In this document: positions 36,258-46,837 of the stretch, in pieces
Position numbering within the stretch: the first letter of the stretch is position 1
How the letters are laid out: every line of letters starts with the position of its first letter
Source of the DNA: Calycina herbarum
Lineage: Eukaryota; Ascomycota; Leotiomycetes; Helotiales; Pezizellaceae
Reading direction: 5' to 3'
Assembly: GCA_001414485.1 (NCBI GenBank)
Contig: LLEY01000025.1
Coordinates: forward strand, 310,001 to 374,000
DNA: 64,000 bases
Translations under genes and position numbers: made by a program
Notes under the pieces: model-generated
The model's database searches: none
The model's input: the letters and a program-made list of their open reading frames with translations, nothing else
Told to the model about the DNA's origin: nothing

Positions 36258-37790
36258 ATGTCGAACATCAACATTCTTTTCATAGACGTTGGGAGTTATT
36301 TTCTGCAAGCAAGACAACCAAAAAGACCTGCGATGTGGCCCGAGGAATTCATCAGCGCTATTTCATCCAAGGCTGTTGACACCGGTCCAGATACTACCGT
36401 TCAACCAAACATGCTCTGTTCAAAGTGCCAACCGATTCGTAACTGGATGGAAGGAAATTGTGACAATACGACAGAACTTGAAGTCGAACAGGAGCTCCAG
36501 CATCACTCTACTGGTTCTAAGCTTGCAGAAAAGTCTATCAAAGGATGCCACCTCTGCACTCTGATCTGGCACGCTTTTTTATGGACAGCAGAACTATCTG
36601 GGGTGACCCGGAATGGCGCCAGAGGAAAAATCTGTTGACAAAATCCAGAGGAGCGCGAATACAAAAGTAATCGTTCATAGTCACAATAATTTGCAAATGA
36701 AGTTTCTCTTGTATTTCAAAATCAAGCTTTCTCAAGGATACCTTTTAAGTCAGGATATAGTAATTGGAAGATCTAGGGATTACTCACTCTCTTCATTTGA
36801 CCGAGGTCGCGAGGTGGAACCGCTCAGAAACTATTCGGATAAGTTATCTACCTCATCCCACAGTATTTCCACATCTGCTTCCTCAATAATCCAACTAGGT
36901 TTGAAAGCGTGTACGAAGCAGCATGAAAAGTGCTCGGATACTTCTGATTATCCCTCAAGATATCCGACGCGACTTCTGAGATCACGATGCTTGGTGACCG
37001 AAACTTGTTCCTAACAATGGAAACTTCTCTGAAATTCAATATGTTCCTTTGAGTTACTGTTGGGGCAAAACAAAAGGACTCAGCTTGACCAAATCCAATA
37101 TGGGAATACTACAACTGGGATTTCCTGCTCCCTCGAACCATATGCGACGCCGTCATAGTGACTGGGCGACTTGGACTCAGGTGGCTTTGGGTAGATTCTC
37201 TTTGTATCATTCAAGGCTCTGTCGAGGATTGGAAGCAAGAAGCTACCAATATGGTTGACGTGTATGCAAATTGTTTTCTTTGCATCGCGGCAACTGGTGC
37301 AGGAAATGGGGAGGAAGGTTTGTTTGCACAGAGGGACCCTCTTATATATACCCCTTGTCAAATTGCAACCAGCGAAGGCAGACCACTTTATGCTTTCCCT
37401 TCTCGGAACAGAATCGATGACTGTTTTTTCAAGTCTGCTCTCCGTGAGAAAGGATGGGTGGTACAGGAAAGAGTACTACCTACAAGGACTCTTAGCTTTG
37501 GCTCAATAATTGTTTGGATTGCCGCGAACACCATCGCGACGAGTACAATTTGCTGATTCACAATCTCGAGACTTGGAAAGGTGGATTTTCTGACATATTA
37601 TTACAGAAAGAGGCCAATGTACAACTCATGAGCACTAGTATGAAAGGAAAAACCTGGAATATGTGGCACGACATTCTGGGTGATTGCACGAAAGCAAACT
37701 TGACTGCACAAGCGAGTCGGGCATGTCGAGAATATAAGGACCACGAATTGAATAATAAGGGGAAGACCACGACCACATGAACGGCCATCA
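36258..37790 (+). pseudogene. HET (heterokaryon incompatibility) domain protein, multiply frameshifted
   Basis: Ordered HET-family motifs are spread over different frames. An N-terminal zinc-like 'MLCSKCQPIRNW' and 'GCHLCTLIWHAF' end at a TGA at 36638. Then 'VPLSYCWGKTKG' appears near 37045; after a shift, 'GLRWLWVDSLCIIQGSVEDW', 'VYANCFLCIAATGA', 'EEGLFAQRDPL' and 'GWVVQERVLPTRTLSFG', to a stop near 37556; then another frame continues 'DCREHHRDEYN'. The breaks do not fit splice sites. HET proteins trigger cell death after fusion of incompatible hyphae; this one cannot be made whole. The segment at 37877-38197 may be its distal tail. Confidence 0.75.
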
Positions 37791-38403
37791 ATTCTGTCTG
37801 ACCCGGGGAGAGCACAGTTGCTGACGCTCATTTGAATTAGAATTGCTGAGAAGTGGTTGCCAAATAGGATGGTTTCTTGGCAGCGTGCTACTCATCTGGG
37901 AAATGTTATGAAAATATTCTATCACGGTCGAATGGATATCCAGTTATCCGAAGGCTTGAGCGAGAGATAGAGAAGGGGAAGGAATTTGTAGCTCAAGTTC
38001 GAGTGAAAGAAAATGAAACAAGCTGCCAATTAAATTCAGGGGCCCCTTTTTTTAATGTATCCAGTATAACTAAGCGAGCGAGGATAAGATCCAAGGGTCT
38101 CAAAAGGCCCAGAAGCATCAAAGAGCTCTTCCATCGCCTGGAGGTAAACATTCATTTCCTTCAAGCTAGCCTTTCACATTTATTGAAGGATACTTGATAG
38201 AGATTGGAATTTTGGATTCAAAACACGTGACATGACGTCACTGCCTCGAGCCCCTCTTCTTTCAAGTTTCCCTCAGTACAACCCAAATAGAATGATCCCT
38301 TGCAATATCTTTTAAAATTCAATCATCTTATCACAATATCCAAACTCAATTTAAACAACTCGACTCAAAACCATTCCCACAAAAAAGGACCGAAACAAAC
38401 AAA
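37791..38403. other. spacer, possible HET tail
   Basis: A 106-codon frame at 37877-38197 is basic and unassigned and may be the degenerate end of the HET gene. The last 100 bases are the A/C-rich leader of the next gene. Confidence 0.35.
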
Positions 38404-38745
38404 ATGACCTTCTCAAAATCCTTCTCCTTCTCCTCCTCCTCCCACTACTCGTACTCCTCCGCCAACGGGGCCACACGATCCGGTCACGTAGTCCAGCAAA
38501 GTACCACTTCGAATCCATCTGGAACCACAATCCATACAAAGGGGAGACAACTTGGAGGACCCACCATTCAGGAGACCCAACGATATGATGGGGATGGGAA
38601 CCCGATTTTAGAGAATGGAGATGTGTTCGTGAAAGGAAGGAGTGGAAGAGCCATTGAGGAGAGGGATAGGCCGATTGAAAGGAGGATTAAAGATGTTGTG
38701 GACGAGGATGAAGGGGAGAAGGAGGGGAAGAGGGAGGGTGCTTGA
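38404..38745 (+). CDS. small Ser-rich hydrophilic protein, 113 aa
   Basis: Single exon; the start ATG has a typical fungal context (ACAAAATGACC). The N-terminal 25 residues are almost all Ser/Tyr/Phe (SKSFSFSSSSHYSYSS). A middle part follows with repeated short strands (GHVVQQSTTSNPSGTTIHTK, ETQRYDGDGNPI), and then a highly charged tail (RRIKDVVDEDEGEKEGK). No signal peptide or membrane segment. It resembles small conserved hypothetical proteins of ascomycetes, but I cannot name a family. Confidence 0.6.
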   Translation: MTFSKSFSFSSSSHYSYSSANGATRSGHVVQQSTTSNPSGTTIHTKGRQLGGPTIQETQRYDGDGNPILENGDVFVKGRSGRAIEERDRPIERRIKDVVDEDEGEKEGKREGA

Positions 38746-40098
38746 ACTGGGAGTTGGAAATTGAAAATGGGGCTTTTGGATCAGGGGGGGCGCTGGAGGT
38801 GCTTGTTGTATAATTATATGACAGGAAGATTGGCGTTTGGTGGGTGTAATTTGAAATTGAAGGAGTTTCCCAAAGGGGAAACTCCGTCCACGGATGGATT
38901 CCCCTCCTTCCCAGCTTCCTCATTTTATTTTCACTGGAACCATCCTTCAACAACCCCTAATGATTGAGATTTCTTTCTCCCAGCAAAATCTGAGTTGTCA
39001 AGATTTGAGGAGCCCAGTGCGTTATTCTACAGAGTTTGAAGAATCTCCCGCCATCTTTGAAAAGCGCGTCAGTCTCGCGTTGGTTAGTAATATTCTGAGA
39101 ATACCGACTATTCAAACCTGTTCCTTTCTTGTTTTTGCTTGTATTTGTTTATTTATGCGTGCAATCTTGCAATCATTTGGTCATCCTTACAAAAGGTTTA
39201 CTTCTCACTGGAGTTTGCTGTCACGTGCTTTTGTCATGCTTAAGTTATGTTCTGAACCTGGAATGGCCTTTTTATATAAGTAGCACCCTTATGGAACTTG
39301 AACTTGGTTATGTTTGTTTTTGCAGAATGTTCATATAATGGTAATCCCTCAATTTTAATTTCTTGAACTTTCTTAGATAATTAAAGTAAAAGACTAAACT
39401 TAGATTAAACATAGAGATATATCAAATTAATTAAAATAAATAACATTTGATATACGCGGATATATTCATATTATTATAACTAGTTAGAAAAACTCATTAA
39501 TTTAGGTTATTTTAAAGTAAATAATATCAACTTAATTATCTTCTATTGATTTACTTTGTCCCTATCTTTGAAATAGTATTTCATTGTCTAGTATATCAGT
39601 CTGCTTATGCGTATATTTATCTAGTTGATAATTGAGATATATCTATAAAACTCCTTTTTTGCCTGCTCGCTAGAGCTCGTCGGCTGCTAGCGACTCGGCC
39701 AATTTGAGAGATTACTTATAAAGAAGACTTAGGTTTTCTCCAAAGCCAAAGAAAAAGAAGAGTAGTCGTCGAAGTGTAGCAAGCATGCATGGAGCAGGAG
39801 AACAGGGGTGGGTACAGAAAGGAGTTCGTCTCAACCGATTTGGGAAGCAAGCCAAAATAACCTCGAGTAACTAGTAAAGTAGGAAATATAATCATTCTTG
39901 TCAGAAGCTACATCTGTTGCAACTTGTTCTCTTACTTACACATTTCATAATTTACCCGGTGGTTGCCCATCTTAGAGATTTTCCACTTAAGAGAGCCAAT
40001 TGAGCACCCCTTTGAATAGAAGTACTACACTTCCCGATTATTTGTACACTATATTCTAACATATCTAAACTATCCCAAAACGAGTCCCCATACACAAA
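38746..40098. other. AT-rich gene-free stretch
   Basis: 39345-39660 is extremely AT-rich with many TpA steps, consistent with RIP-mutated repeat DNA (inference). No coding evidence. Confidence 0.5.
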
Positions 40099-40627
40099 AT
40101 GGCTGAAGTCGGTGACGAACGGGTCGTACTCGAAAGACTTAACCAGAGTTCTTTGACTCTGGATACGAAGTCGTTGAAACGCTTTCTTGCGGATATAAAT
40201 GTGGTGATTTTGTGCTACTCAGTAATCGACATGCAAAGCTTTGATAGAGTGGTTTTATGGGTATTATTAGGATCCTATATTTCTTCATAGGGTTTGCTAA
40301 TGTGATAAATACAGTGGCATCAGCACACTTACCTGGAAAACTCATTCAGAAACAATCCAGTTATGTTGGTCAAACTTAAGGCAGACGTGAAAGAGGAATA
40401 TAACTTTAGTGCAAGCGAGAAGGAAATAAGTCTTTTCCGTTCCTACCGCCATTTCAGCCTGTGTTGATCTCAACTAGATAATTTCTTTAACTCACAAAAT
40501 GGATGTGAAAGCAAGTCTTAAATGTTCTGCGAAAAGCGGAGAAGGTGTGATGCAAGTGTTTGAAGAAGCTGCACGGCTTTCTTTAAATGAGAATAAACAT
40601 TCTGTGAGGTGGTCTTTTGGGTTGTAG
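40099..40627 (+). pseudogene. truncated Rho/Ras-like small GTPase relic
   Basis: Fragments of a Rho-type GTPase occur in order but lack the P-loop (G1). 'INVVILCYSVIDMQSFDRV' corresponds to the strand before G4. After a probable intron ending in ACAG at about 40314 comes 'HTYLENSFRNNPVMLVKLKA', where the G4 motif is changed to LKAD. A separate frame from ATG 40501 gives 'SLKCSAKSGEGVMQVFEEAA' with an intact G5 (SAK), to TAG at 40627. The start at 40099 falls near switch I of family members, so about a third of the protein is missing. It is more likely a relic than a functional short GTPase. Confidence 0.55.
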
Positions 40628-41574
40628 GACATTCCGCATGTCAGATATTGTCTTGGGGATATATAAATGGGTGGAATATTATAGATTTATAGATATATCG
40701 AGTTAGAGTAAATGTGGAGTATCTTCTCCTCCTCTAAGACGTGACATATTCGCGGTACTCACGTGTTCCATAAAATTATGAATTTTGTTGCAAATCGCAA
40801 TTGAAAGAGATAAATTTATCTAGTATCTTACACCAAAGATTTCCTTGGTTATGCGTTTGAGAATGATAATTGAAATATTCTTATTATACTTCATATTGAT
40901 AGATTTCTAAAAGGGCAGTGAGGCACGGAAATGGCTCCCGCTTAAGAGAACCAAGTTAAAATATATAGTTGTGTAGTAATAGACGCTACCAAAATCGAAA
41001 ATAGAGTGGCAATTGATTCGAATAACTGAACATGCTATCCCTTAATATAGCCTAGAAAGGCGGCAGGGTGATAGAACAAAGTAATCCATTAGTGGGCATT
41101 GCGGAAGGACATCTGCCAAGTTTCGCCGGGTAAGTGGTATTGTGATGGTCTTTCCAAAATCAAACTCAGGTAGTATACTAGGAAGCGAAAGAAAGAAAAG
41201 TCTAGAAAGTCTTAATAGAAAGCTTTACGTAATAAAAATAGACAAGTTGTAATTGAAATATGTTGAAGTTCCAGCGAGGTTGTGTTGCTCGTATCCAAAA
41301 TGATTAAAACTTTGTAGGACTTTTAACTAATTTCCTTCTATATTTCTTAGTATTTATTTCATATTTTTGCAATTTTATCTAGACGTCTAACAGAGCGTGG
41401 TATATAGTGAGTGGGCAATGCACCCACCAGCGATTTCCAATTGGCGGGGTCATGCCCCGCGCTTCCCTGGGCTGGGCTTGACGCGAAATCAACAACATTT
41501 CTTTCCCACCTTCTTAACTCTTCCGCGCATACTCTTTTGAACTCGTTTCGCACATTCCTGTTAAAAGAGCGATC
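40628..41574. other. gene-free spacer
   Basis: AT-rich sequence with no supportable gene. The final 100 bases are the SLD5 leader. Confidence 0.5.
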
Positions 41575-42354
41575 ATGGACATCTCAGATATTCTCGAAGA
41601 CCTCAATCGAGACCCATTCGACGACAACTATGACGGCGGAAAACCCTCTGGGCAAGCTGATCTACAAGCTCTAACCAGGGCATGGGTGAACGAGCGTGGA
41701 ACTACAGATCTCCTGCAGTATGCTTATTTATATGCCAATCCAATACTCCATCAACTGTTGCTTTATGGCTGACAAGGCCTTCTCTCCAGGTGGCCGAAAG
41801 ACGGCTTGATTGAACGCGCGACCGAACGAGTAAAAGCACAAATCGAAAAGGTGGAAGAATTGACAGGAGACATGGATCCGAAAACGAATTTCAGTCTGAT
41901 AATCATCCAAACCGAAGTCGAGCGGTGGAAATTCCTCATTCGATCCTACCTACGTGCACGAATTGCGAAAATCGACAAACATACTCTCCATTACCTGTCC
42001 ACGCCCGAATTACAAGAGAGGCTCAGCGAGACCGAGATAGCGTATGCGACGCGACATCAGCAATTGTTACATCAACATTACTTGAGTAGTTTCCTCGGGA
42101 GCTTCCCACAGAACTTGCAGAACCTGAATGATACTGCTGGAGGCATTTCAATGATTGGTGGTCCGGACGAGGAGGCGGGCGTGTTTGCGAGGGGTCTTGG
42201 CTCAAAGGGTATTGGTGAGGAGGGCAGGGTATACGTCAAGTCAAGAGGGAGAGATGAGGATGGAGAGGTGGAAGTTGATCGAGGGGAGGTTGTTGTGGCA
42301 AGATGGTCGGATGTAAAGGAACGGGTTGAGCGTGGGGAGATGGAACTTGTTTGA
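41575..42354 (+). CDS. SLD5: GINS complex subunit Sld5, 235 aa
   Basis: Subunit of the GINS tetramer (Sld5-Psf1-Psf2-Psf3) in the CMG replicative helicase. Exons 41575-41717 and 41790-42354; the 72-nt intron (GTATGC...CCAG) joins as '[15 protein letters not shown]'. Spliced 708 nt, 235 aa. The acidic start '[17 protein letters not shown]' is typical. The helical A domain contains the family signature '[20 protein letters not shown]' followed by 'HTLHYL'. The small C-terminal B domain has '[20 protein letters not shown]' and ends in Val. Complete; nuclear by family. Confidence 0.95.
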
Positions 42355-43208
42355 GGAAAATCTACGGAAACGCCTTATCATGTTGCAACCATACCCGCCT
42401 TCAACCAGGCAACACGTTTACCAACCAATCCTCGACTTTGTCGAGACTGACTATTGGGAGGACATGCCGCCGATTTCATCAACTATCCGGACGAGCCGCG
42501 GCATTGACGGTCCCGAGAAGATTTCGCTGAGTCCGTCGGTCTTGAAGAGATGCAAATTGAGGAGTGAGCCCGACGATATCTCCGACAAGAGTGACGATTG
42601 AAATTTGCCAACACGAATTCTCGCCAGTTCAGACAACGGGCCCAATTATCACTGAGAACAACGAGATGGAGTTTTCGTGGCCGGGATTTCGTTTGGAAGC
42701 TGGCTGCATCAGAATATGCATATTGAAATCCGATAGCCAAAAACGGATGTTGATATCAAGAGTTGCAGCATGCCTTTTCAAAACTCGTATGGATTGCTCT
42801 AGGCTCACACAGAGCCTCCAATCAAGATATTCCCCCATCAAAACTCTATTCGGGCTTCAAAAGTAATTCAGCGGCCTTTAGGAGTGGCTTCCAGCGCGTC
42901 TCACTCGGGCTGCAAATCAGTCAGCGACGTGCAGCAACGTCAGCACTCTGTTGGGCTTTTATTCGCTGTATGAATGGGACTAGCGACCCTGAAAGAATGA
43001 TTACTGGGGGGTTGGACCCTATCAAGCCCTGTAGATCTTGAATCAAAAACGCCTTGCGGCACCAAAATTCGAGATCTTTGATAAAGACATGGGCGGCCCT
43101 TGGGATCTCAGGATTTTGGCCAACAACAGCTGGCATTGCTGGCCATCAAGAAGCAAGCAGCCTTTAACCTGAATCCATTATTTACGTCGCAAGTACTGCC
43201 ATATCGCA
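42355..43208. other. intergenic, unassigned frames
   Basis: Plus-strand frames at 42326-42601 and 42564-42866 overlap the SLD5 end or each other and resemble no family. No gene called. Confidence 0.4.
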
Positions 43209-44468
43209 ATGCCGCCATTGAGTGAAGATTCACCGGAAGGCACATCTGGAGATGCGGGGTCCACACCTTTACGAGCAGATACGGCCAAGTCAAACGAAAG
43301 CACAAAAGCTGGGAACCTCGTTCGCAATGCGCAAAGATCTTTCAGTCAATCGAGGCCTCCTGTTGGAATGTTCCATGCATTCGGATCGGTAGGCTCCAAT
43401 ATCCCAACTTTGAACGATATCCAGACGGGTAAATTCGAATCAGAAGGATGGTCTGGGCCTGGGCAAAGACGAAATAGCTCTGCGCGTCGCGATTCGGACA
43501 TACAAGTCATGCAACTACACAGGCAACGAACAATGTCAATTGCTCTTCCCAGCAACTCCGAAACTATAAAAGAGAAAGTGGAGGAGAATACCGAAGTCGT
43601 AATTCCAGAAACCGAGGAAACAACAGTCATTGCACCCCATGATCCTTCAATTCCCTACGCGAATGGGTATCAATTCCCTCCGAAGCATACAACGAAACAA
43701 GCAACCATAATTGCGTTACGTGGATTTGGTAGATTTATTATTACGCCGTTCGGGTTTCTCCTCACAGTATACGCTTTGAATATCGTTGCCTGGGGCGGAA
43801 TGCTCTTCTTGATTCTCATTCATGCTACTCCTGCGATGGCACATCCATCCTACAACGATGATTATAGCGGAGCCAAAATATGGTTGGAGATCACCGCCCA
43901 AATACTCAACGCACTATTCTGCGTGACAGGTCTAGGACTCATCCCATGGAGATTCCGAGATCTCTGGTACCTCTTACAATTTCGATTACGAAAGAAGGAG
44001 AGCGCACTGAGAACTTTAGCCGGTATTCATAGGGATTGGTTCCGTCTAGAAGGAAGTCAAAACATCGACGTCAATTTTCACCCAGCCACAGATCCTCTTC
44101 CACCTGGTGTCGACGAGTCCGCTCTCGCGCTTCCTATCAAGGTCTCACCCGACGCACCCCTAACAGGGGAACGTGGCTCCCCGTCTAAATACTGGATGTT
44201 GGATTTCGTTATCTGGATGTTTGTCTTGAATACTTTCTTACAAATTTTGCTGTGTGTTTTTATGTGGGGGTTTAATCGGTTTAAGAGGCCGAGTGCTGCG
44301 GTTGGGGCGCTGATTTCGCTGGCTTGTATTGTTGCTTCTGCGGCGGGGTATCTGATTTTTAGGGAGGGGAAGAGAGTTAAGAAGGTTGAGGGGGTGCCGG
44401 TTAGTAAGGAGGATCAGGAGTTGTTGAGGGAGATGAGGGAGAAGGGGGGTGAGGGGGGTGGTGTTTAG
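43209..44468 (+). CDS. DUF2985 multi-pass membrane protein, 419 aa
   Basis: Single exon. A disordered Ser/Thr-rich N-terminus (1-~170) with 'IPTLNDIQTGKFESEGWSGPG' precedes four hydrophobic segments at about 177-207 (FIITPFGFLLTVYALNIVAW), 226-246, 335-360 and 367-387. The sequence between, 'QILNALFCVTGLGLIPWRFR' with 'DLWYLL' after it, is the DUF2985 signature. A basic 'FREGKRVKKVEGVPVSKED' tail follows. The function of this fungal family is unknown; the membrane location is predicted from sequence. Codon use turns T/G-rich in the last 150 bases. Confidence 0.9.
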   Translation: MPPLSEDSPEGTSGDAGSTPLRADTAKSNESTKAGNLVRNAQRSFSQSRPPVGMFHAFGSVGSNIPTLNDIQTGKFESEGWSGPGQRRNSSARRDSDIQVMQLHRQRTMSIALPSNSETIKEKVEENTEVVIPETEETTVIAPHDPSIPYANGYQFPPKHTTKQATIIALRGFGRFIITPFGFLLTVYALNIVAWGGMLFLILIHATPAMAHPSYNDDYSGAKIWLEITAQILNALFCVTGLGLIPWRFRDLWYLLQFRLRKKESALRTLAGIHRDWFRLEGSQNIDVNFHPATDPLPPGVDESALALPIKVSPDAPLTGERGSPSKYWMLDFVIWMFVLNTFLQILLCVFMWGFNRFKRPSAAVGALISLACIVASAAGYLIFREGKRVKKVEGVPVSKEDQELLREMREKGGEGGGV

Positions 44469-44715
44469 GTTTGTGCTGTTATCTTTTTGTGTTGGTATAG
44501 TCATAAAGACAGATGCGAAAGAAATATAGATAATGTCAAATTTGTTGAATTGTTTCAGGGCGTTTTGAGCATGTTTGACTGATTTCTTCTTGGAGTTGAT
44601 TTCCATATCAATCGACCTCTTCGTGCGATGGATATTTGGTTAAAACACACGTTGAAAAATGCCGTCAGCTCTTGCGGATTTGCAAGTTTCTAGGCATTTC
44701 ACGAGTTGCTGGATC

Positions 44716-45520
44716 ACGAGTAAGCTGCGAGTAAGCTGCGAGTAAACTCGGAGAAGTAATTCCTAGTAATATTTTCGAATAAATATCTCCGAGTGTCTAA
44801 TCAATATCTCCGAGACTAATATCTTCGAGTATGTCCGAGTAAATATGTCTGAGTAATATGTCCGAGTGATACGCGAATATCTCCGAGTATTGTATCCAAG
44901 TAATATGTCTGAACCAGTGTGAGAAATGAGTAGAGTAGAGTAGAGTAGTGACCACTACTCTACTTATAATACTCTGAGTAACTCTGAGTAGTACTTCGGG
45001 CCGGATCGGGCCGGAGCGCGGAGCAGCATGGGGGTGGCGCTGCTAGTGGCGCCGGGAGCTTAAGCGAGATCTTCTATCTACTATTTACTGCTCAACTTCT
45101 TTAAAAATAGCCTTAGAAAATTGGTATTAATTAAATAGTAGGTTTTTAACCTATAAAACTTCTAGAAATATCGACTATTTACTTATATACTTATAAATTC
45201 TATTTATAGTACTACTCTGAGTACTACTTGAGTAGTCTTAAGTAACTACTGTACTCTACTCAAAGGAGTCGCTACTTAAACTCTACTCTACTCTACTCAG
45301 ACTACTTAGAGTACTACTTAAGTACCTGAGTAATTTGTGCTCACACTGGTCTGAACAATTCTCTCCGATACTCTCGAAGATAACTATCTCCGAACTTCGG
45401 AAACATTTATCTAAAATAGACTATTTTCGACCGGAGGAAATAAACAGCTCGGAGATATGGCTCGGAGAAAAACAGGTCGGAGAAAGATACTCGGAGAAAA
45501 ATCGCTCGCGCATTTGGAAA
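44716..45520. repeat. degenerate CTCCGAGTA satellite, interrupted by a hAT-type element
   Basis: From 44716 a short unit close to AATATCTCCGAGTA recurs roughly every 14-25 bp (about ten copies, many mutated). After the inserted element it resumes at 45357 as CTCTCCGATA/CTATCTCCGAA and then in reverse sense (CGGAGATA, CTCGGAGAAA) to about 45510. The two halves belong to one array that was split. Confidence 0.75.
44915..45348. mobile_element. hAT-type miniature transposable element, 434 bp
   Basis: Terminal inverted repeats begin CAGTGTGAG (left) and, in reverse complement at the right, CAGTGTGAGCAC. The flanking direct repeat GTCTGAAC at 44907-44914 and 45349-45356 is a perfect 8-bp target duplication, the hAT hallmark. 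Subterminal DNA is packed with GAGTAGAGTAGTACT motifs on both sides. The centre has a GC-rich block (45000-45060) and an AT-rich block (45080-45220). No coding capacity. A partial relative begins at 63018. Confidence 0.92.
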
Positions 45521-46084
45521 AGTTTTCAGGCCACACACGCTATAACTTAGGGATTCAGAGCTTCCTTAGGGGGCTATACTCTCTAGTTTTTGTCGTGCAA
45601 AGATACAAGCTAGCGCATTCGATAGGAAATTATCGATTTCCTTTTAAAAAGTAAAAAATAAACCTTTATTAAATTTTACTTCAAGATTTTTACGCCTAGG
45701 TAGTAGAAGAGAAGCCTAAAGTGTTAGAGAGAAGCCTGAAACATAGAGTATGGCAGTTCAGGGTTAGTCTCGGCACGAGATTGTGGTCGAGAGAGCAAAA
45801 TCCTGAAACTAAGATTGCGAGAGGCTATCTCATTGAATCACTCAAACTCTACAAATGCAGAAGAAGCCAGTTCCCGGAATAAAGTGGGTCAGATTGAGGT
45901 ATAATACTTTAGGTAAATAGGACCACTAAGACATGGATCTGAACTCTCCTAGTTGTATAGTTCTATGTATTCTACATTACAAAGTCATACTCAAAATCAC
46001 CAAGTTACAAACTACCTTCTCACAACTCCTTGTGTTTAATCACCACCTAGTAATCATGCCTCTCAAATGACGCTCCTGACTAAA
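45521..46084. other. gene-free spacer
   Basis: No coding or structured feature recognised. Confidence 0.4.
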
Positions 46085-46190
46085 GAAGCTTGACAAAGAA
46101 TCCAAATCAATACCAGAATACAATATCCTGGTAAACAACAACTGGCTGCACTACGACGACGAATGAATAAAATTCCACTGTCTTCTCTTA
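46085..46190 (-). pseudogene. relic tail of the small hydrophobic-tail family (unit 1)
   Basis: Minus-strand reading gives 'PGYCILVLIWILCQASLV', matching the conserved end of the neighbouring units (SYAL...VLIW). No upstream start or signal peptide could be found for it, so it is a fragment. Confidence 0.5.
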
Positions 46191-46214
46191 CACCGCTGAC
46201 TAGACAATCATTTC

Positions 46215-46554
46215 TCAAAAAGAATACCTCTCATTAAAATTCCCAAAAATACCAATCAATACACGAAGTACTAGAGCATAACTTCTTGGTATATAGTGAC
46301 TGGCTATGCCACTGTGGTGATGAGTGAGTAGTAATCCTCCTCCTGCTAATCCTGCTGCTGCCTTTTCTTTGTTGTTGTTTTTGGGGGAGGCTGTTGAGTG
46401 AGTTTAGTGGAAATAGTGTTGTGGAAAATGGAGATGGGAGAGAAGTTGAAGACTGATGTGAAGAAGTACATATTTCCAGGTTTGTTGAACGCGTCTGAGA
46501 GGGCGTAGCGAGGACTATGAGAGGGAGTGTGAGGAAAACGGTCAGAACCTTCAT
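46215..46554 (-). pseudogene. small secreted hydrophobic-tail family, unit 2 (frame-shifted)
   Basis: Starts at ATG 46554 with a signal peptide (MKVLTVFLTLPLIVLATPS) followed by a Ser/Thr/Leu-rich stretch. The open frame ends at 46234 without the family tail. The tail is present one frame over (PRSYALVLRVLIGIFGNF, stop at 46215-46217). No intron signal bridges them, so either a single-base shift has broken the gene or the tail has been lost. It may still be secreted as a shorter protein. Confidence 0.5.
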
Positions 46555-46837
46555 TCTTTTCTCAGTGGAGTTTTGGTTCCTTGATGTGTGGTCGTTTGGT
46601 TGTGGAGCTGTGCTCCGTGATTGCTTTGTTTGGGGTTGGGGATGAAACTCTAGTTGGTGGAGCTGGGTACTTCTAATTATGTTGGTGTATGAAGCACTAG
46701 GCTGAGGTTATTCACAATCCAAGTTCAAGACGCATATGTACTGGATGGTTTACATTTTTCGATTCACTCCGGTCAAGTAAACCCTGAGAGTTTCTCCCCT
46801 TCTTTCCCTCCCTGATTCACTAAACAATCCATCTCCT

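Noticed and set aside
42326..42601. 91-codon plus-strand frame at the SLD5 end
   Set aside because: Overlaps the SLD5 stop in another frame and lacks any recognisable family.
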